This document shows, in pieces, positions 1 to 13,274 of a stretch of DNA of 36,376 nucleotides. The DNA is from an uncultured Eubacteriales bacterium (GTDB lineage: Bacteria > Bacillota > Clostridia > Christensenellales > Aristaeellaceae). The translations under genes and the position numbers were made by a program. The stretch covers positions 1-36,376 of the forward strand of contig CADASK010000029.1 of assembly GCA_902790495.1 (NCBI GenBank), in the 5' to 3' direction. The notes beneath the pieces were generated by a model. The model was given only the letters and a program-made list of their open reading frames with translations, did no database searches and was not told the DNA's origin. The stretch's first letter is position 1; each line of letters begins with the position of its first letter.

Positions 1-5819
<5,819 letters not shown>

Positions 5820-5844
5820 TCCTCACGATAACAGCAACGCAACA

Positions 5845-5900
5845 CAGCAGAAAACCCAGCCAGTTGTGCTTCCGGCTGGGTTTTCTGCTGTTCATTTTTG
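5845..5900. terminator. Long rho-independent terminator between convergent genes
   Basis: An 18-base-pair perfect stem (5845-5862 with 5875-5892) and a 12-base loop. On the plus strand TTCATTTTTG follows, so it ends gdhA. The stem begins only a few bases past the end of the minus-strand gene that stops at 5901, so it may also act in that direction, though the minus-side T tract is poor. Confidence 0.9.
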
Positions 5901-6821
5901 TCACCGGATCTCCGCCGCGAACGCGTCCGAGAAGCCCGGGCAGCTCCACACGCCGCAGGCGCTCAGGCGGTCTCCGCGCACGGCCATCTCCAGCACCAGG
6001 CTGTTCGTCAGGGTGATGTGCAGGGTCTGCTGGCCGCTGAAGGGGCCCGTGCCCTCCGCCACAGCGCCGCTCAGCATCGCGTAAAGCCGCGCGCAGGCTT
6101 CCGGGTCAGATACCGTGCCCACGCCGCTGAGCGTCATTGAGGCGATCCTTCCCGCCGCGCAGAGGGTCGCGTCCAGGCTTTCGCCGGCGGCAAGCCCCAT
6201 TTGGCTGACGCTCACGCGCTGGTAAACCTGCTTCACGCCGTTGGACTCCGCCGTGACCACAGCGCCGTCCATGCCCTCCACAGCGTAGAGTGCCGTGCCT
6301 GCCGGCAGATGGTTGCTCACCACGCCGGAGGCGTACACAGGCTCCTTCGTCACCGTCTCCACCGTACCGAGCATCATTCCCGGCCGCGCCTGGGCGGGCA
6401 GGCCGTAGGTCATCAGCCTGTAATAGCGCCCGTGGATGCCCACAAGAGGAAAGCTTCCGTTCGGCTCACCGGCCCACAGGCTGCCCTCGCCCGCGCCGGA
6501 CGAGGAAGTGACGGACACCTGGCCCCTGCTGATGAGCTTCGCCTCGCCCTGGCGCTCGGTGGCCGTTCCGGCCGCCTGCTCCACGATCACCGGCACAGTG
6601 TCGCTTCCGCGGTGAAGCAATTGCGGCACAGCCACCAGCGCCAGCACCACCGCTGCCATCGCAAAGGCTAATGCGGGCCGCATCGCACCGCGCCGGACGC
6701 GCGTCCTGCCGCCGCCCAGCGCCGCTTCCTCGATCCTTCTTCGCAGCTGCGGCGTCGCTTCCAGCCCGGCCAGCGCGTGATCCGCCGTATCCTTCAGGTT
6801 TTCAAGCTGCTTCACGATCAT
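5901..6821 (-). CDS. Probable membrane-anchored anti-sigma factor
   Basis: 306 residues. A cytoplasmic N-terminus of about 48 residues is followed by one membrane segment (about 49-68, ALAFAMAAVVLALVAVPQLL) and a long extracytoplasmic domain of unrecognised fold. Its ATG overlaps the stop of the ECF sigma gene in an ATGA junction, and an SD AAAGGAGA precedes it. Coupled translation and this topology are typical of ECF sigma/anti-sigma pairs, which is the main basis for the call. I see no zinc-type H-x3-C-x2-C anti-sigma motif near the N-terminus, so it is not a ZAS-type protein. The outer domain contains several Cys (in LCAAGR, EACARL and SACGVWSC), which could matter for sensing; that is inference. 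Confidence 0.65.
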   Translation of the reverse strand: MIVKQLENLKDTADHALAGLEATPQLRRRIEEAALGGGRTRVRRGAMRPALAFAMAAVVLALVAVPQLLHRGSDTVPVIVEQAAGTATERQGEAKLISRGQVSVTSSSGAGEGSLWAGEPNGSFPLVGIHGRYYRLMTYGLPAQARPGMMLGTVETVTKEPVYASGVVSNHLPAGTALYAVEGMDGAVVTAESNGVKQVYQRVSVSQMGLAAGESLDATLCAAGRIASMTLSGVGTVSDPEACARLYAMLSGAVAEGTGPFSGQQTLHITLTNSLVLEMAVRGDRLSACGVWSCPGFSDAFAAEIR

Positions 6822-7336
6822 TCGTCTCCTTTAAGCTGTGCTTCCATTTTCTTTCTCGCGCGGCTCAGACGCGAGGACACCGTGCCCATTGGCACGTTCA
6901 GCATCTCCGAGATCTCCTCAATGCCAAAACCCTGGTAATAGTGGAGCAGGACCACTTCCTTGAAATCAGCCGGCAGGGCGTTGACCGCCCGCATCACCTG
7001 CTCCTCGTCCTCGCGCCTGGAAAACTCATCCGGCGCGGGGATCAGTTCAAACACCGGGCTGCCCAGCACCACGCGCTTGACCCACGCGCTGCGCCACAGA
7101 TCCCTGCAGCGGTTGAGGGCCACCTTGAGGAGCCAGGCCTTCTCCTTGTCCGGCTGCAGCACGGGATGGGTCGTGATCAGCTTGACAAACACATCCTGGC
7201 AGACGTCCTCGGCCTTCTGGCGGTCACCCAGGTAGAAATAGCACACGCGCAGCACGTCGGTGGCGTACTGGCGATAGAGGCGGTCAAAGGTCTCCGTTTC
7301 CTGCCCCGCGATGTCCCCGGAGGGATTCTCCCGCAA
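6818..7336 (-). CDS. ECF-family RNA polymerase sigma factor
   Basis: 172 residues with both ECF regions. Region 2 spans about 18-55 (FDRLYRQYATDVLRVCYFYL, then AEDVCQDVFVKL). Region 4 spans about 118-168 (FKEVVLLHYYQGFGIEEISE, then a helix-turn-helix with VPMGTVSSRLSRARKKM). It would direct RNA polymerase to a small set of stress or envelope promoters, held in check by the membrane protein encoded next to it. The start is a TTG at 7336, supported by the SD GGAGGTGA 6 bases upstream; there is no competing ATG. An ECF-like sequence upstream suggests autoregulation. The target genes cannot be inferred. Confidence 0.93.
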   Translation of the reverse strand: MRENPSGDIAGQETETFDRLYRQYATDVLRVCYFYLGDRQKAEDVCQDVFVKLITTHPVLQPDKEKAWLLKVALNRCRDLWRSAWVKRVVLGSPVFELIPAPDEFSRREDEEQVMRAVNALPADFKEVVLLHYYQGFGIEEISEMLNVPMGTVSSRLSRARKKMEAQLKGDE

Positions 7337-7390
7337 AGCCTGTCACCTCCCCGCACGCTCCGCCTGATAAACGAAGCGTGCAGTCATTCT

Positions 7391-7417
7391 GTTCCGTCAA
7401 ATCCGTAAAAAAGTTCC
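7391..7417 (-). promoter_or_regulatory. Possible ECF-type autoregulatory promoter
   Basis: On the minus strand GGAACTTTTTT (7417-7407), then about 10 bases, then ACGGAAC (7397-7391). A GGAAC -35 followed by a T-run is common at ECF-dependent promoters, but the -10 element is not a clear CGTC. No sigma-A consensus was found here. Tentative. Confidence 0.35.
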
Positions 7418-7445
7418 AGATCTTTCTGCCGTGTCACGCTGCGGC

Positions 7446-8957
7446 TCATTCCGCCCGCAGCACGCACACCGCATAGGGCGGCAGGGACAGCAGGGTCTGG
7501 CTGTCGCGCTGTTCTATGCGCACCGTCTCCCCGCCTGTCTCCGCCTCGCCGGTGACCGCATACAGGCCTGCCAGCGTCACGGTCTGCTCCTGCTTCGGCG
7601 AGAAGTTCATCGCCACCAGGCAGGTGCCCTCCGCCGTGCTCCGCTCGAAGACCACGGCGAAATCCTCCGTGACGATCCAGCGGTTCGCGCCCGCGGCGAT
7701 CTCAGGATGCTCTGCCCGCAAGGCGTTGATCCTGCGGCAATAGTTCAGCAGCGAAGCCGGATCCGCCTCCTGCTCCGCCACGGAGGGGTACGCATACTCC
7801 ACGCGATCCGTGCCGGGCGGCAGCTCGGTCTCAGTGCCGTCGCCCCAGAGCATCGGCAGCCGCTTGTTCGGATCAGCGCCCGCTCCCACCATACCGATCT
7901 CCTCGCCATAGTAGGTGAAGGACGCGCCGCCCATCAGCTGCAGCACCGCCTCAGCGAACTTCGCCTTGGGCAGGTTCTGCCGCGCCTGCAGGGAGCCGAT
8001 GGCGCGCCCCGTGTCATGGTTGGCCAGGAAGGGCGCCCAAAGCCGGTCGGGCAGCGCGTCGTACAGCTTGTCCATCATCGTCACGAAGGCCGCTCCAGGC
8101 TTGCGGGCGCGCAGCGTCTGGCAGATGCTGCCCTCCGCCTGGGACACAGGAAAGAGGAAGAAGGTGTCCACGCCGCTGGCATAATAATCCGCGATGTCGC
8201 CGAGACCCTTCCAGCACTCGCCCACGAGAAAGCTGCCAGGCTTCAGCGCCTCGCAGGTCTCCTTCAGCCACGCGAGAAAGGCGATATTCTTGTCCTTGTC
8301 TCCCGCGTAATAGCTGGTCACCGCGTCCAGGCGGAAGCCGTCCACGCCCACATCGCACAGGTAGAAGTCCAGGATCGCGGTGATCTCCTCCCGCACAGCC
8401 TCGCTGTCCAGGTTCAGGTCCGGCATGCCGCCGCCCGCGAACTGCTCCTCATAGTACCAGCCGGTCTCCTCCAGCTGCGCCATCGCGCTTCCTGCCTCCT
8501 GCCGAAACACATAGCGATCCAGGCTGGGATCCTCCGTGCGGCCCTCCCGCAGCGCATCGCAGGCCGCGGTGAACCATGGGTGCTGCGTCGAGGTGTGGTT
8601 GATCGGAAGATCGAGGATCAGGCGCATGTCCGCGGTGTGACAGGCGTCCGTCAGCTCGCGCAGATCCTCCATCGTGCCGTATTCCTCGTCGATGGCCAAA
8701 TAGTCCGTCACGTCGTACTTGTGGTAGCTGGGGCTTTCCATCACCGGCATCAGCCAGATGGCCGTATACCCCATCCCCCGGATGTAGTCGAGCTTCTCGG
8801 TGACGCCGCGCAGGTCGCCGATCCCGTCCCCGTCACTGTCCCGAAAGGAGCGCGGAAAGATTTCATACCAGGTGTCCACACGCTGCGGCGCAGCCTGAGC
8901 AGGCAGGACGGCCGTGAGAAGCAGCAGCAGTGAAAACACATAGAGCCATCGGCGCAT
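7446..8957 (-). CDS. Secreted GH13 alpha-amylase-family glycosidase
   Basis: 503 residues from the ATG at 8957. A signal peptide (MRRWLYVFSLLLLLTAVLPA, cleavage near AQA-A) precedes a complete GH13 barrel: region I DLPINHTS, region II GFRLDAV with nucleophile Asp211, region III LVGECW with acid/base Glu247, region IV LANHDTGR with Asp315, and a C-terminal beta domain. It should cleave alpha-glucosidic bonds outside the membrane; exact substrate specificity is not readable. The GTG three codons upstream sits almost on the SD, whereas the chosen ATG is 8 bases from AAGGGG. It is the last gene of the sdaAB-sdaAA-SGNH-amylase operon, 21 bases after the SGNH gene. No lipobox is seen, so it is probably released or loosely cell-associated. 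Confidence 0.93.
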   Translation of the reverse strand: MRRWLYVFSLLLLLTAVLPAQAAPQRVDTWYEIFPRSFRDSDGDGIGDLRGVTEKLDYIRGMGYTAIWLMPVMESPSYHKYDVTDYLAIDEEYGTMEDLRELTDACHTADMRLILDLPINHTSTQHPWFTAACDALREGRTEDPSLDRYVFRQEAGSAMAQLEETGWYYEEQFAGGGMPDLNLDSEAVREEITAILDFYLCDVGVDGFRLDAVTSYYAGDKDKNIAFLAWLKETCEALKPGSFLVGECWKGLGDIADYYASGVDTFFLFPVSQAEGSICQTLRARKPGAAFVTMMDKLYDALPDRLWAPFLANHDTGRAIGSLQARQNLPKAKFAEAVLQLMGGASFTYYGEEIGMVGAGADPNKRLPMLWGDGTETELPPGTDRVEYAYPSVAEQEADPASLLNYCRRINALRAEHPEIAAGANRWIVTEDFAVVFERSTAEGTCLVAMNFSPKQEQTVTLAGLYAVTGEAETGGETVRIEQRDSQTLLSLPPYAVCVLRAE

Positions 8958-8978
8958 GACATTCACCCCTTCAGCGTG

Positions 8979-9635
8979 TCAAAGCAGTTTGAGCGCCTCA
9001 CCTATCCGGCGGGCGAGCAGCGCGTGGCCGGCGTCGTTCGGGTGCAGGCCGTCCGGCAGCAGCCGCTCGATCACCACCGGGTTCGTCGGCTGGATGCCGC
9101 TGGTGGCATAGAGATCCAGCACCGGCAGGGAGTAGGCGAAGGCCACCTCGAGGATGATGTCCCGGTACACCCGCAGGATCTCGCCGGGCTTTTCCTTGCT
9201 GCCGTCGCCGAAGGGATTCTCCTCGTCCGCGCGGCGCAGGGGCGTCACCACCAGCACCGGCTTGCCGACGTAGCGCGTCTGCAGCGTGGACATCAGGTCG
9301 TGGCACGCGCCGTAGAAGGTCGCCGGCGTCCGATCCTTCGGCCCGCCGATGGGCGCGTCGCCGTGGCCGTAGTCGTTGGTGCCGCCGAAGACCACCACCG
9401 CGTCCGCGCTCTCATCCATCTCGCGGCACCGCATGCAGTAATCCAGGTCGAAGGGCGAATCGGTTACGACCCGCTGGCGGGCGATCCGCGTGCCCCCGAT
9501 GCCGTAATTGTTCGCCTTCTTCAATCCGTACATCCTCGCCAGCACATCCGTGTAGCGGTTCTCCACACATGAAGCGCCCGCGCCCTCCGTGATGGAATCC
9601 CCGAGGAAATTGATGACCGCACCTTCCAGCTGCAT
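8979..9635 (-). CDS. SGNH/GDSL-family hydrolase
   Basis: 218 residues with the block motifs of SGNH esterases: GDSITEG (nucleophile Ser), an internal GGTR, GGTNDYG (oxyanion Asn), and DGLHPN (catalytic Asp and His). It would hydrolyse an ester, such as an acyl or acetyl group on a sugar or lipid. There is no signal peptide, so it appears cytoplasmic. SD AAAGGAGA lies about 8 bases before the ATG. It sits 34 bases after sdaAA and 21 before the amylase gene. A role in deacetylating imported carbohydrate is possible but not shown. Confidence 0.88.
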   Translation of the reverse strand: MQLEGAVINFLGDSITEGAGASCVENRYTDVLARMYGLKKANNYGIGGTRIARQRVVTDSPFDLDYCMRCREMDESADAVVVFGGTNDYGHGDAPIGGPKDRTPATFYGACHDLMSTLQTRYVGKPVLVVTPLRRADEENPFGDGSKEKPGEILRVYRDIILEVAFAYSLPVLDLYATSGIQPTNPVVIERLLPDGLHPNDAGHALLARRIGEALKLL

Positions 9636-9669
9636 AAGTCTTTCTCCTTTATCTTCTTCCGCAGGCGTT

Positions 9670-10533
9670 TCACAGCCCCTGCTTTTTCAGCCGCGCGCGC
9701 ACGGAGGGACAGGCCGCGCAGCCGCCCTCGCCGGTCTCCCGGAGGCTGGAGGGCAGCGCGTCGCCGACTTCCTTCATGGCGAGGATCACCTCGTCCGGCT
9801 CCACCGGGCACCGAATGCCGGCCAGCGCCATGTCCGCCGCTGTGAAGGCGATGCCCACCGCGCCCACGTTGCGGTAGACGCAGGGCACCTCCACCAGGCC
9901 GCCCACAGGGTCGCAGACGAGGCCCATCAGGTTCATCAGTGCAAAGGCGGCCGCATGCACGCAGGTGGCTGCGTCAGCCCCTTCCATCTCGCACAGGGCA
10001 GCGGCAGCCATCGCGGCCGCCGCGCCGCACTCCGCCTGACAGCCGCCCTCGGCACCCGAAATCGAGGACTGGGAGGCAATGGCCTCGCCCACCGCCGCGG
10101 CGGCAAACAGTCCGTCCACCGCCTGCGCCTCGGTCCGCTCCTTTCCCTCGGTCATGGCCAGGAGCACGCCCGGCAGGATGCCGCAAGCGCCCGCTGTCGG
10201 TGCGGCGACGATCCGTCCCATGCAGGCGTTGCATTCGGCCGTCGCCAGCGCGTACATCTCGGCGCGGCCCAGCACCGGTCCGGCCAGGGATGCTCCCGCC
10301 TCCAGCCTGCGCCGCAGCAGCGCCGCCTGACCGCCCGTCAGTCCGCTGACCGACCGCAGCCCCTCGTCCAGGCCGCTGCGGGCGCTCGCCGTCATCTCGT
10401 GCCACATCCGCGTCATCGTATCGCGCACATGCTCTTCGGCCTGACCGTAGGTCTCGGCCTGGACGCGCTGGGCGGCCTGCGCCAGGCTGCCGCTCCCGGC
10501 CAGCTGAATCCACTCGCTGAGCGTGTGATCCAT
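9670..10533 (-). CDS. sdaAA: L-serine dehydratase, iron-sulfur type, alpha subunit
   Basis: 287 residues matching the alpha chain of two-subunit, [4Fe-4S]-dependent serine dehydratase, which converts L-serine to pyruvate and ammonia. The conserved block ECNACMGRIVAAPTAG followed by ACGILPG is present. Other Cys occur in EGGCQAECG and, near the C-terminus, in EGGCAACPS; these are candidate cluster ligands. The ATG overlaps the sdaAB stop (TGATG), implying translational coupling and 1:1 production. Together with gdhA in this window it points to amino-acid deamination capacity. Confidence 0.95.
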   Translation of the reverse strand: MDHTLSEWIQLAGSGSLAQAAQRVQAETYGQAEEHVRDTMTRMWHEMTASARSGLDEGLRSVSGLTGGQAALLRRRLEAGASLAGPVLGRAEMYALATAECNACMGRIVAAPTAGACGILPGVLLAMTEGKERTEAQAVDGLFAAAAVGEAIASQSSISGAEGGCQAECGAAAAMAAAALCEMEGADAATCVHAAAFALMNLMGLVCDPVGGLVEVPCVYRNVGAVGIAFTAADMALAGIRCPVEPDEVILAMKEVGDALPSSLRETGEGGCAACPSVRARLKKQGL

Positions 10534-11198
10534 CAGCCGTCCCTCCTCTCCAGGAAGGACACATCGCTGACGCCTTCCGTCCGCTCAATGGCGGCAATCA
10601 CCTTCGCGCTGGGCTTACCGTCCAGCTCGATCACCATCAGCGCGTCTCCGCCAGTGCCGCGCCGGTAGACCTGCATCGCGCCGATGTTCATGTTCTCCTC
10701 GGCCAGCAGCCCTGTGACGTGCGCGATCTCGCCGGGGGTGTCCCGGTGATGGATGATCAGCGTGTTCTCCTTGCCGGAAAAGCCCACGTTCATCCCGTCG
10801 AGCTTGGTCACGCGGATGCTGCCTCCGCCCACGGAAGCGGCCTCCATCGTCAGCGTGCGCCCGTCCTCCCCGTAGAGGGACAGCCGCACCGTGTTGGGGT
10901 GCGCGTCCCGGATCTGGGTGGGATGGAAGGCGATGCGGATGCCCCGCTCCTCGGCCAGCTCCAGGGAATGGCGCATGCGCGTGTCGTCCACGGCCATGCC
11001 CATCAGGCCCGCCGCGATGGCGCGGTCTGTGCCGTGGCCGTGGTAGGTCTTGGCGAAGGAGCCGTGAAGACCCACATCGGCCGCCACGACCTCCTCACCC
11101 AGCAGGAGCCTGGCCGTCTGGCCGATACGCGCCGCGCCCGCCGTGTGGGAGCTGCTCGGCCCAACCATCACCGGCCCGATCAAATCAAACAGATCCAT
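10533..11198 (-). CDS. sdaAB: L-serine dehydratase, iron-sulfur type, beta subunit with ACT domain
   Basis: 221 residues from the ATG at 11198 (MDLFDLIGPVMVGPSSSHTAG), the usual start and length for the family; longer in-frame starts upstream add unconserved sequence that overlaps the promoter. SD CGGAGG lies 5 bases before the ATG. Residues 1-145 form the beta-chain fold with the GPSSSHTAG motif. About 148-221 form an ACT domain (NTLIIHHRDTPGEIAHVTGL), the kind that often binds an amino-acid effector. It is the first gene of the operon and partners the alpha subunit encoded immediately downstream. Confidence 0.95.
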   Translation of the reverse strand: MDLFDLIGPVMVGPSSSHTAGAARIGQTARLLLGEEVVAADVGLHGSFAKTYHGHGTDRAIAAGLMGMAVDDTRMRHSLELAEERGIRIAFHPTQIRDAHPNTVRLSLYGEDGRTLTMEAASVGGGSIRVTKLDGMNVGFSGKENTLIIHHRDTPGEIAHVTGLLAEENMNIGAMQVYRRGTGGDALMVIELDGKPSAKVIAAIERTEGVSDVSFLERRDG

Positions 11199-11226
11199 GT
11201 CTGCCTCCGTCTGCATTGCTGGGTCT

Positions 11227-11255
11227 ATTGTATCGCAGGTTGAAAGCCGGTGCAA
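11227..11255 (-). promoter_or_regulatory. Sigma-A promoter of the sdaAB operon
   Basis: On the minus strand TTGCAC (11255-11250), a 17-base spacer, TACAAT (11232-11227). It lies about 29 bases upstream of the chosen sdaAB ATG, which argues against the longer starts. Confidence 0.8.
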
Positions 11256-11284
11256 GGGGCAAAGTGCTTTTGCCGCAAAACCAA

Positions 11285-11321
11285 TCAAAAAGCCAGCCTC
11301 GGTGCTGGACCGGGCCGGCTT
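11285..11321 (-). terminator. Terminator of proS
   Basis: On the minus strand AAGCCGGC pairs with GCTGGCTT, with further inner pairing CCGGT/ACCG, followed by TTTTTGATT. It lies between the proS stop and the sdaAB promoter. Confidence 0.8.
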
Positions 11322-11384
11322 GATGGCATTGGGGATTTGTACTCTTTCAGACGGATTGCGCGCTTTGCGGCACAGTCTTCTGTC

Positions 11385-12833
11385 TCAATAGGCCTTGGCG
11401 AAATACATCACTTTGCTGGCCTTCTTGCCGCAGCAGACGCAGGTATCGCCGAACCGCATCTCGTCCTGGTTGAAGGGCATGTTGCGGCTGGAGGCGTTGA
11501 ACTTCTCCTTGATCTCGTCCTCGCAGGCGCGCTCGCCGCACCACATGGCCTTGGCGAAGCCCTGCTCCACCTGAGCGGCCAGCTCGTCCATGTTGTGCAC
11601 CTCCACCGTCCGCGCGTCGCGGAAGGCCTTGGCCTGGTTGTACAGCTCCTTCTGGATGTCGTCCAGCAGCGCCTTCACGGCGTCCGCCAGGCCCTCCAGC
11701 GGCAGGGTGGTCTTCTCGAAGGTGTCGCGGCGGAAGACGGTCACCACGCCGTTCTCCAGATCGCGGGGGCCAACCTCCAGGCGCACCGGCACGCCCTTGA
11801 GCTCCCAGTCGTTGAACTTGAAGCCCGCGGACACGGTGTCGCGGTCGTCCAGCTTCACGCGGATGCCGGCCTCGCGCAGCTCCTTCTCCAGCTTCTCGCT
11901 CGCCTCGGTCACGCCGGGCTTATGGGCCGCGATGGGCAGGATGACCGCCTGGATCGGGGCGATTTTCGGGGGCAGGCGCAGGCCGCGCTCGTCGCCATGA
12001 GTCATCACGATGGCGCCGATCAGGCGGGTGGACACGCCCCAGCTGGTCTCCTCGGCGTACTGCAGCTTGCCCTCCTTGTTCTGGAACTGGATGCCGTAGG
12101 CCTCGGAGAAGTTGGTGCCGAAGTTGTGGGAGGTGCCGGCCTGCAGGGCCTTGCCGTCCTGCATCATGGCCTCCATGGAATAGGTCGCGCGGGCGCCGGC
12201 GAACTTCTCCTTCTCGCTCTTCTGGCCGACGTACACCGGCAGGGCGAGCACGTCCTCCGCCACCTCACGGTAGATCTCCAGCATGGTCAGGGTCTCCTCC
12301 TGGGCCTCCTCCGCGGTGGCGTGAATGGTGTGGCCCTCTTGCCAGAGGAACTCGCTGGTGCGCAGGAAGGGACGAGTCGCCTTCTCCCAGCGCATGACGG
12401 AGCACCACTGGTTGTACTTCATCGGCAGGTCGCGCCAGGTCTGCGTCCACTTGGCGAACATCGTGCAGAAGATGGTCTCTGAGGTCGGGCGCACGGCCAG
12501 GCGCTCCTGCAGCTTCTCCGTGCCGCCCTGGGTGACCCAGGCGACCTCGGGCGCGAAGCCCTCCACGTGCTCGGCTTCCTTGAGCAGCAGGCTCTCGGGG
12601 ATCAGCATCGGGAAATACACGTTCTCCGTGCCGACGGCCTTGAAGCGGGCATCCATCTCAGCCTGGATGCGCTCCCAGATGGCGTAGCCGTAGGGGCGCA
12701 CAATCATGCAGCCGCGCACCGGGGCGTAGTCGCACAGGCCGGTCTGGAGAATGACGTCGGTATACCACTGCGAGAAATCCTCGCTGCGGGGGGTGATGTA
12801 GCTGACAAACTCCTGCTTGTCCTTCTTGGCCAT
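11385..12833 (-). CDS. proS: Prolyl-tRNA synthetase (short archaeal/eukaryal-like class)
   Basis: 482 residues starting MAKKDKQEFVSYITPRSEDF, the length of the class without the inserted editing domain. It attaches proline to its tRNA. Class II features: the motif 2 region around MRWEKATRPFLRTSEFLWQE, the PTSETIF motif and motif 3 near the anticodon-binding domain. The C-terminus carries Cys-rich elements (CGERACED and CVCCGKK), a likely zinc site. The SD GGAGGAGG precedes the ATG at 12833. The frame is open much further upstream (to 13085), but that part is the T-box leader. Expression is governed by that leader. Confidence 0.97.
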   Translation of the reverse strand: MAKKDKQEFVSYITPRSEDFSQWYTDVILQTGLCDYAPVRGCMIVRPYGYAIWERIQAEMDARFKAVGTENVYFPMLIPESLLLKEAEHVEGFAPEVAWVTQGGTEKLQERLAVRPTSETIFCTMFAKWTQTWRDLPMKYNQWCSVMRWEKATRPFLRTSEFLWQEGHTIHATAEEAQEETLTMLEIYREVAEDVLALPVYVGQKSEKEKFAGARATYSMEAMMQDGKALQAGTSHNFGTNFSEAYGIQFQNKEGKLQYAEETSWGVSTRLIGAIVMTHGDERGLRLPPKIAPIQAVILPIAAHKPGVTEASEKLEKELREAGIRVKLDDRDTVSAGFKFNDWELKGVPVRLEVGPRDLENGVVTVFRRDTFEKTTLPLEGLADAVKALLDDIQKELYNQAKAFRDARTVEVHNMDELAAQVEQGFAKAMWCGERACEDEIKEKFNASSRNMPFNQDEMRFGDTCVCCGKKASKVMYFAKAY

Positions 12834-12902
12834 GGGTATCTTCCTCCTCCATGGGTCAGGCCACGCCGCGGCGCAGCCCTGGGTTGATGGCGGCTGGGAC
12901 TG

Positions 12903-13138
12903 AAAAAGCCTTCGCCGCTGCGATTTGCTTGCAGGGACGAAGGCAATGGATTGCTTTCGCGGTACCACCCGGCTTGAAGCCCTCTCGGACTCCCTCTCTC
13001 GGCATCCTTTCACGGGGATGAGGCGGCGGTGATTGGCCGCGGCTCCGGGCTGGGAGACATCCTGACCACGCCGCGCGGCTTGCACCGTCCCGCGCTCGCT
13101 GAAGGCTGGCTGCTGATGTCGGGCCCTTCATGGCCGAT
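12903..13138 (-). promoter_or_regulatory. T-box riboswitch leader of proS, with terminator
   Basis: The leader contains the T-box core GGGTGGTACCGCG (12970-12958). A terminator follows with stem GCCTTCG (12944-12938) and CGAAGGC (12914-12908), then TTTTT. The stem I distal signature GGTGCAAGCC lies upstream. A lower helix GACATC/GATGTC flanks a bulge whose 3' side reads TCCCA, so CCC at 13054-13052 is the candidate proline specifier, followed by a purine. Uncharged tRNA-Pro would stabilise the antiterminator and allow proS transcription. The specifier is inference; the T-box call is firm. Confidence 0.92.
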
Positions 13139-13144
13139 GATGGG

Positions 13145-13173
13145 ATGATAGCACAACGCCCATTGAAAAGCAA
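13145..13173 (-). promoter_or_regulatory. Sigma-A promoter of the proS T-box leader
   Basis: Minus strand TTGCTT (13173-13168), 17-base spacer, TATCAT (13150-13145). Start near 13138. Confidence 0.75.
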
Positions 13174-13226
13174 GGGGTGAAGGGCGAAAACTCCCGCAGA
13201 TTTTCGCTGGGTTATGTTGTGGAAGC

Positions 13227-13259
13227 AAAAGCTCCGTGAGCGTTTGCGCGCCCACGGAG
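13227..13259 (-). terminator. Terminator after the permease-family gene
   Basis: Minus strand CTCCGTG (13259-13253) pairs with CACGGAG (13238-13232), followed by CTTTTGCTT. It begins 15 bases past the stop at 13275. Confidence 0.75.
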
Positions 13260-13274
13260 AGAGTACGAATCGGA

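Noticed and set aside
12833-13085. Longer N-terminus for prolyl-tRNA synthetase
   Set aside because: The extra frame covers the T-box core and terminator, and the ATG at 12833 has an SD and gives the normal family N-terminus.
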